Part shown: positions 35,729-40,272 of the stretch, in pieces
Layout: each line of letters begins with the position of its first letter
Numbering within the stretch: position 1 is the first letter of the stretch
Source of the DNA: JBDTCO01 sp039923495
Lineage (GTDB): Bacteria > Myxococcota_A > Polyangia > Palsa-1104
Assembly: GCA_039923495.1 (NCBI GenBank)
Contig: JBDTCO010000093.1
Location: 1 to 40,272 of the forward strand
DNA: 40,272 nt
Direction of reading: 5' to 3'
Notes under the pieces: generated by a model
What the model was told of the DNA's origin: nothing
The model's database searches: none
What the model saw: only the letters and a program-made list of their open reading frames with translations
Translations under genes and position numbers: made by a program

Positions 35729-36544
35729 ATGGTGAACGAGCTCCAAGCAGCCGTCGCGGCGATCCGCGGCGCGATCCCGCACATGAAGCCACGCCTCGGC
35801 GTGATCCTCGGCTCGGGCCTCGGCGCGTGGGCCGATCGCCTCACGAACAGCACCGCCGTCGCGTACGATCGCATCCCCGGTATCCCGACCTCGACGGTCG
35901 TGGGCCACGCCGGTCGCCTCGTGTACGGCATGTCCGGCGACGTGCCCGTCGTCGCGCTGCAGGGCCGGGTGCACACGTACGAGGGCCACGATCTGGCGCG
36001 CGCGGCGTTTCCCGCACGCGTGCTGTGCGCGCTCGGTTGCGACGCGCTCATCGTGACGAACGCCGCGGGTGGCATCGATGCGACGCTGACGCCGGGGCAG
36101 ATCGTCGTCATCTCCGATCACCTCAACTTGCTCGGCGGGTCGCCCTTGCGTGGCCACAACGACGACGCGATCGGCCCGCGCTTCCCCGACATGACCGGCG
36201 CGTACAGCCCACGCCTCCGCAAGATCGCGCTGGCGGCGGGCGCGAAGGTCGGCATGAAGTTGCGCGAGGGCATCTACGCCGCGCTGCCCGGTCCTCAGTA
36301 CGAGACGCCCGCCGAGGTGCGCATGATCCGCGGGCTGGGCGCCGACCTCGTCGGCATGTCCACGGTCCCCGAGGTGATCGTCGCGCGTCACATGGGCAAG
36401 GAGGTGCTCGGCCTGTCGTGCGTCACCAACCTCGCCGCCGGCGTCACGGGGGAGGCGCTCTCGCACTCGGAGGTCACGGAGACGGCGAACGCCGTGAGCG
36501 CGCAGTTCATGGCGCTGCTCGACGCGATCGTGAAGGACGCATGA
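35729..36544 (+). CDS. Purine nucleoside phosphorylase, trimeric type
   Basis: Phosphorolysis of inosine, guanosine and their deoxy forms. 271 residues. Motifs: VILGSGLGAWADR (phosphate loop), GHAGRLVYG, LQGRVHTYEGHD, VTNAAGGI, LPGPQYETPAEVRM with the purine-contacting Glu, LVGMSTVPEVIVARH, and SCVTNLAAG with the base-binding Asn. The Glu/Asn pair is typical of 6-oxopurine-specific trimeric enzymes. It starts 2 bp after the previous stop, and its TGA overlaps the cdd ATG as ATGA. Confidence 0.95.
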   Translation: MVNELQAAVAAIRGAIPHMKPRLGVILGSGLGAWADRLTNSTAVAYDRIPGIPTSTVVGHAGRLVYGMSGDVPVVALQGRVHTYEGHDLARAAFPARVLCALGCDALIVTNAAGGIDATLTPGQIVVISDHLNLLGGSPLRGHNDDAIGPRFPDMTGAYSPRLRKIALAAGAKVGMKLREGIYAALPGPQYETPAEVRMIRGLGADLVGMSTVPEVIVARHMGKEVLGLSCVTNLAAGVTGEALSHSEVTETANAVSAQFMALLDAIVKDA

Positions 36545-36990
36545 GCACGAAGAAGACGAAGCAGGCCGCGCCGCAGAAGACGGCCGCGGATCCGATGGCG
36601 ACGCTCATTGCAGCGGCGCACCAGATCCGCGAGAAGGCCTACGCGCCGTACTCGCGCTACCACGTGGGCTCCGCGGTGCTCGCCGACAACGGCAAGATCT
36701 ACCAGGGCGCCAACGTCGAGAACGCGTCGTACGGGCTCTCCATCTGCGCCGAGCGCAACGCGGTATCGGCCGCGATCCTCGACGGGGCGCGGCGCATCCT
36801 CGCCTGCGCGGTCGTCACGGCGTCCGATCCGCCCGCGGCCCCGTGCGGCGTGTGCCGACAGACGCTCGCAGAGTTCGCGCCGCGCGACCGCGACGTCCAG
36901 ATCGCGCTCGTGAACGGCGATGGCAAGCGCCGCGACACGATGCTCTCGACGCTGCTCCCGATGGCATTTCTGCCGGAGGACCTCGAGTGA
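36541..36990 (+). CDS. cdd: Cytidine deaminase
   Basis: Deaminates cytidine and deoxycytidine to (deoxy)uridine. 149 residues, of which the first ~20 are a Lys/Gln/Ala-rich extension (MSTKKTKQAAPQKTAADPMA). Zinc and proton-shuttle motifs CAERNAV and PCGVCRQTLAEF give the three-Cys zinc site of the small tetrameric type; AYAPYSRYHVGSAV binds nucleoside. It overlaps both neighbours (ATGA before, GTGA after), fully embedded in the nucleoside operon. Confidence 0.96.
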   Translation: MSTKKTKQAAPQKTAADPMATLIAAAHQIREKAYAPYSRYHVGSAVLADNGKIYQGANVENASYGLSICAERNAVSAAILDGARRILACAVVTASDPPAAPCGVCRQTLAEFAPRDRDVQIALVNGDGKRRDTMLSTLLPMAFLPEDLE

Positions 36991-38309
36991 GCTCGTTCGT
37001 CCTGCGCGGTGGGACGCTCCTCACCGTCGACGCCGAACGGCGCGTCATCCACGGCGATCTGCTCGTCCAGGACGGCCGCATCGCACAGCTCGGCGTGGTC
37101 ACCGCACCGCCCGAGGCCAGGGTCATCGACGTCACCGGCTGCGTCGTGATGCCCGGCTTCGTGCAGGCCCACACGCACCTGTGTCAGACCCTGTACCGCG
37201 GCTCGGCCGACGATCTCCCGCTGCTCGCCTGGCTCAAGGAGCGCGTGTGGCCGTACGAGGCCTCGCTCGATGAGGCCTCGATGCGCGCCTCCGCGCGGCT
37301 CGGGATCACGGAGCTCCTGCTGTCGGGCACGACGAGCATCCTCGACATGGGCACCGTGCACGAGACGGATGCGCTCGCCGACGAGCTCGGTCGCAGCGGT
37401 CTGCGCGCGACGTTCGGCAAGGCGATGATGGACACCGGCGAAGGCGTGCCTGCTCGCCTGCTCGAGACCACGGCCTCGTCGCTGACCGAGTCGGACGCGC
37501 TCGCCGCGCGCTGGAGCGGAGGGGCGGACGATCGCCTGCGCTACGCGTACGCACCGCGCTTCGTGCTGTCGTGCACCGAGGCGCTGCTGCGCGAGGTCGC
37601 TGCGCGCGTGGCGCAGGGCGCGCGGCTGCACACGCATGCATCCGAGCAGCTCGCGGAGTGCGAGCTGGTGCGCGAGCTGCGCGGGCAGGACAACATCTCG
37701 TACTTCGACTCGCTGGGGCTCGTCGGGGAGCGCTCGGCGCTGGCGCACTGCGTTCACCCGACAGCGGCCGAGCGGACGCTGCTCGCCCGCACCGGTGCGC
37801 ACGTGGTGCACTGCCCATCTTCCAACCTCAAGCTCGGCTCGGGCATCGCGCCGATCCCTGAGATGCTGGCCGACGGCGTGAACGTCGCGCTCGGTGCCGA
37901 TGGTGCGCCATGCAACAACAACCTCGACGGCTTCCTCGAGCTGCGGCTCGCGGCGCTCCTGCACAAGCACCGCGCGGGCACGCACGCGCTGCCGGCCGCG
38001 CAGGCGCTCGAGCTGGCGACGATGGGCGGCGCACGCGCGATCGGTCGCGCCCACGAGGTCGGCTCCATCGAGGTGGGCAAGCGCGCCGACGTCATCGTGG
38101 TGGATCTCGTCAGCCCGCACATCGTTCCGAGCCCCGATCCGATCTCGGCCGTCGTGTACGCCGCGCAGAGCCGCGACGTCCGCCATGTGTTCGTCGATGG
38201 ACGTCAGCTCGTCGACGGTGGCGTGCTCACGGCGACGACCGGTCTCGAGCGCGCGCGCGTCCTCGCGGATGCGTCCACTCACGCGCGACGCATCGCCGCG
38301 CGCGGCTGA
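36987..38309 (+). CDS. Amidohydrolase, MTA/SAH/5'-deoxyadenosine deaminase-like
   Basis: 440 residues from a GTG that overlaps the cdd stop. It is a metal-dependent TIM-barrel deaminase. HxH ligands are in GFVQAHTHLCQTLYRG, a further His in RLHTHASEQ, then AHCVHPTAAE, and the metal Asp in GADGAPCNNNLDGFLELRLA. That motif set is shared by methylthioadenosine/S-adenosylhomocysteine/5'-deoxyadenosine deaminases and by the TrzN/guanine-deaminase-like group. The place at the end of a nucleoside operon suggests a purine nucleoside or base deaminase. Exact substrate not readable from sequence. Confidence 0.88.
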   Translation: MSSFVLRGGTLLTVDAERRVIHGDLLVQDGRIAQLGVVTAPPEARVIDVTGCVVMPGFVQAHTHLCQTLYRGSADDLPLLAWLKERVWPYEASLDEASMRASARLGITELLLSGTTSILDMGTVHETDALADELGRSGLRATFGKAMMDTGEGVPARLLETTASSLTESDALAARWSGGADDRLRYAYAPRFVLSCTEALLREVAARVAQGARLHTHASEQLAECELVRELRGQDNISYFDSLGLVGERSALAHCVHPTAAERTLLARTGAHVVHCPSSNLKLGSGIAPIPEMLADGVNVALGADGAPCNNNLDGFLELRLAALLHKHRAGTHALPAAQALELATMGGARAIGRAHEVGSIEVGKRADVIVVDLVSPHIVPSPDPISAVVYAAQSRDVRHVFVDGRQLVDGGVLTATTGLERARVLADASTHARRIAARG

Positions 38310-38459
38310 TGATCGCGGCAGCCGCCCGACGAGTTACCGAGACGTTTCGCGGGCTTCGCGCATCCCAGGTGAGCTGCAAATTGTTGATCGCGGGGAAGGC
38401 TCTACCGCTGTAGGGTGTTCCCGTTTCGACTTTCAGCCCATCCACGCAGGAGGAGCTTC

Positions 38460-39065
38460 ATGACCATCGCAGACCGCAGTGCACGGCCCATCCACTACGT
38501 AGCGAGCCTGGGTGGCGTCGTCGCCCTCGGCCTCGGACTCCTCCTCGGAGGCTGCGCGCACAAGCAGAAGAACAACGCGATGCCGGAGACGGCAGCCGCC
38601 AGCCCGGCCGCGGGCGGCACCACGGCCACGCCGAGCACGAAGAACAGCTGCACGACCGACACCGACTGCGGTGATGGCCGCCTCTGCCTCAACCAGGTCT
38701 GCGTCGACATCAACGAGCACCTCGATGCGTGCGGCATGCAGCGTGTGCACTTCTCGCTCGACTCGTCCGAGATCGCCGAGCAGGACCGTCCGCTCCTCGA
38801 GCGCGCGGCGCGCTGCCTCCGCGCCGCCAAGGGCATCAAGTTCACGATCGAGGGCAACGCCGACGAGCGTGGCACCGAGGAGTACAACGTGGCCCTCGGC
38901 GATCGCCGCGCGCAGAGCGTCGCGCGCTACCTCGAGAAGCTCGGCGCCACGGCCGACCAGCTCAAGACGGTCAGCTACGGCAAGGAGAACCCGATCTGCC
39001 AGGAGCACGACGAGGCTTGCTGGCAGAAGAACCGCCGCGCCGCCGTCAAACCGCCCGGCAAGTGA
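38460..39065 (+). CDS. OmpA/Pal-like lipoprotein with Cys-rich insertion (paralogue 2)
   Basis: 201 residues. Lipobox LLGGC, a low-complexity linker, then NSCTTDTDCGDGRLC, a Cys module absent from the 16514 copy. The OmpA-C domain follows, with VHFSLDSSEIAEQDR and NADERGTEEYNVALGDRRA, and ENPIC..HDEACW.KNRRA at the end. The last ~90 residues are close to paralogue 1. A strong GGAGGAG site 5 nt before the ATG sets the start; the frame is open to 38415. TAGGGT at 38411-38416 is a plausible -10 with a ~37-nt leader. No tol genes nearby. Confidence 0.9.
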   Translation: MTIADRSARPIHYVASLGGVVALGLGLLLGGCAHKQKNNAMPETAAASPAAGGTTATPSTKNSCTTDTDCGDGRLCLNQVCVDINEHLDACGMQRVHFSLDSSEIAEQDRPLLERAARCLRAAKGIKFTIEGNADERGTEEYNVALGDRRAQSVARYLEKLGATADQLKTVSYGKENPICQEHDEACWQKNRRAAVKPPGK

Positions 39066-39092
39066 GCTAGCGCTCTCTCCGCCCGCTGTCGT

Positions 39093-39869
39093 CTACGGAT
39101 TCCGCCGCCTGGCTCTGACCTCAACGAGCTCGGCGGCGATGGCGACCGCGATCTCCTCGGGTGTGTCTGCCCCGATGTCCACTCCGATGGGCGCGTGAAC
39201 GTTTTCCCACCGCGCCTCGTCGATCCCCCGCAGCGACAGCCTCTCCTTGAACATGGCGATCTTGCGCTTCGAGCCGATGAGGCCGAGGTACGCGAGGTCG
39301 CGCGGCAGGAGCGACTCCATGAGGCGTTGATCCATCGCGTGATCGCGCGTCACGACCACCACGTAGTCGTCGGCGGCGAGCTCGGACCAGCGCGACGTGT
39401 CGAAGTCGTCGACGAAGCTCGCCGCCTCGGGGAAGCGCGCGGCGCCGGTCTGCTCGGCCAGATCTTCAACGACGGTGCAGCGAAAGCCGATGCGAGTCGC
39501 GATCGGGACGAGCGCGTGTGCAACGTGTCCGCCTCCACAGACGAAGAGACGTGGCGTGGCGAGGAGCGGCTCCATGAAGATCTCCATCTCGCCGCCGCAG
39601 CACATGGCGAGGTCGTGGGTGAGGTGCCAGCGGCGGAGCGCAGGCCGTGCAGCGTAGCCCTCGGCGAGCAGACCGCGCGCGGCGGCGATCGCTTCGTGCT
39701 CGACACGTCCACCGCCGATCGTACCGTGCGTGCCGTCGGAGGTGACGAGCATCTTCGCGGCGCTCTTGCGCGGCGTCGAGCCGCCAGTCCGCACCACCGT
39801 GAGGAGCACGCCCGAGCGACCGGCACGCGTCAGCGCCGAGAGCGCCTTCCACAGATCGCCGGCCTCCAT
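39093..39869 (-). CDS. XdhC/CoxI family protein
   Basis: 258 residues. N-terminal XdhC domain with RTGGSTPRKSAAKMLV, GTIGGGRVEHEA and MCCGGEMEIFMEP, then a Rossmann-like C-terminal domain with LFVCGGGHVAHALVP and AYLGLIGSKRK. XdhC proteins help insert or sulfurate the molybdenum cofactor in xanthine dehydrogenase-type enzymes. No such enzyme is in the window, so the target is unknown. ATG 39869 is preferred to GTG 39890 because TATACT (39883-39878) lies between them, 8 nt before the ATG. A moaC gene lies about 29 kb away. Confidence 0.9.
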   Translation of the reverse strand: MEAGDLWKALSALTRAGRSGVLLTVVRTGGSTPRKSAAKMLVTSDGTHGTIGGGRVEHEAIAAARGLLAEGYAARPALRRWHLTHDLAMCCGGEMEIFMEPLLATPRLFVCGGGHVAHALVPIATRIGFRCTVVEDLAEQTGAARFPEAASFVDDFDTSRWSELAADDYVVVVTRDHAMDQRLMESLLPRDLAYLGLIGSKRKIAMFKERLSLRGIDEARWENVHAPIGVDIGADTPEEIAVAIAAELVEVRARRRNP

Positions 39870-39877
39870 CGAGGCCG

Positions 39878-39883
39878 AGTATA
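39878..39883 (-). promoter_or_regulatory. -10-like TATACT 8 nt before the XdhC-family gene
   Basis: The best -10 match in the leaderless set (TATACT against TATAAT). It excludes the upstream GTG as start if used. No good -35. Confidence 0.5.
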
Positions 39884-39923
39884 GGCCCACTGGCAGCCAC
39901 GGCGATCACCGCGCCTCACGTCG

Positions 39924-40272
39924 TCAAGGAACGCAGTACCCCGATGGACAGTCGCCGATGCGCGCGTAGCCGCCTGCATCGATGAGGGTGCCGATGGGCT
40001 CGCAGCGCTGGGAGCCGGGGCACTCGCCCGCACCGAGCGTGCACGGCTGCAGACACACGGCGTCTGCGCCCGTCGTCGTCGATGAGACGCGTCCGCAGAC
40101 GTGGCAGCTCTGCGCCTGGCCGCCGCAGCGCTGCACGGTGTCCATCTGTCCGAGCGCACACGCTGCGACCTGGGGAACGCGCTCGGCCGCAGCCGCGACC
40201 TCCTCGGCGCGACCGCACGCAGACAGCGTCGCGATCATCGTCATCGTCATCGTCAGGCCCAACCCCAGAACC
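39924..40272 (-). CDS. Cys-rich lipoprotein, 5' end outside window
   Basis: The last ~116 residues of a predicted lipoprotein. The frame stays open to the right edge (VLGLGLTMTMTMIATLSAC), which reads as the end of a type II signal with lipobox LSAC, so the true start is probably beyond 40272. The mature part has Cys pairs (CALGQMDTVQRCGGQAQSCH, VCLQPCTLGAGECPGSQRC, GDCPSGYC), again the Cys-rich surface type seen elsewhere here. The TMTMTM stretch comes from a (CATCGT)3 repeat. Function unknown. Confidence 0.7.
   Translation of the reverse strand, partial: VLGLGLTMTMTMIATLSACGRAEEVAAAAERVPQVAACALGQMDTVQRCGGQAQSCHVCGRVSSTTTGADAVCLQPCTLGAGECPGSQRCEPIGTLIDAGGYARIGDCPSGYCVP
40236..40253 (-). repeat. 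(CATCGT)3 hexamer repeat in a lipoprotein signal
   Basis: Three perfect copies of CATCGT on the plus strand, encoding alternating Thr-Met on the minus strand inside a signal sequence. Copy change would alter signal length by two residues per unit. Confidence 0.6.

Overview
The window is GC-rich and densely coded on both strands. Its gene content points to a myxobacterium-like member of the Myxococcota. The signs are two eukaryotic-type Ser/Thr kinases, many lipoproteins including Cys-rich ones, two OmpA/Pal paralogues, TPR proteins, and a deltaproteobacterial tRNA-Gln/prs/rplY block. No integrase, transposase, phage gene or CRISPR array was seen, so this reads as core chromosome. Genus cannot be decided from the sequence alone.

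Layout. 1-1720 (minus): tRNA-Gln(UUG), prs, rplY (cut by the window edge). 1993-8098 (plus): a zinc-ribbon/kinase/ATPase/TPR giant, glmS, a small conserved protein, and a membrane-anchored TPR protein whose stop codon abuts that of a convergent secreted duplicated-domain protein (8099-9190). 9290-10405: lipoprotein plus moaC. 10415-12489 (minus): trxB, a cNMP-binding protein and a DUF1415 protein. 12573-14613 (minus): an Fo-only ATP synthase cluster (atpZ, atpI-like, atpB, atpE) closed by a terminator. 14696-16472: patatin and pyrD, overlapping head to head. 16514-19085: Pal-like lipoprotein, hemL, and a pair of tiny related lipoproteins with a terminator. 19087-22259: gyrA and a membrane protein. 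22437-23601: two secreted proteins with facing terminators. 23788-28803: cN-II-type nucleotidase, Kir channel, Cys-rich repeat protein, dnaB, thymidine kinase. 29114-32211: kinase, TPR protein and two paralogous Cys-rich lipoproteins, tightly coupled. 32258-38309: a six-gene nucleoside catabolism operon (deoC, deoB, pyrimidine nucleoside phosphorylase, purine nucleoside phosphorylase, cdd, amidohydrolase). 38460-40272: a second Pal-like lipoprotein, an XdhC-family protein and a Cys-rich lipoprotein cut by the right edge.

How the genes work together. The nucleoside operon would turn cytidine, uridine, thymidine and purine nucleosides into free bases and (deoxy)ribose-1-phosphate. DeoB and DeoC then take deoxyribose to glyceraldehyde-3-phosphate and acetaldehyde. 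Thymidine kinase, the 5'-nucleotidase, pyrD and prs are other nucleotide genes in the window.

The strongest pattern that ordinary gene calls do not explain is in the upstream regions. Eleven genes that begin a transcription unit carry a TANNNT (-10-like) hexamer only 7-11 nt before the start codon, usually without a Shine-Dalgarno sequence, which predicts leaderless mRNAs. Several lipoprotein, exported and membrane genes instead have strong AGGAG sites. Other points worth a second look are a DeoC with a 92-residue N-terminal extension (amphipathic helix plus C-x2-C-x2-C), the kinase/TPR/twin-lipoprotein operon, a six-unit Cys-rich repeat protein, and a His/Asp-rich tail on ATP synthase subunit a.
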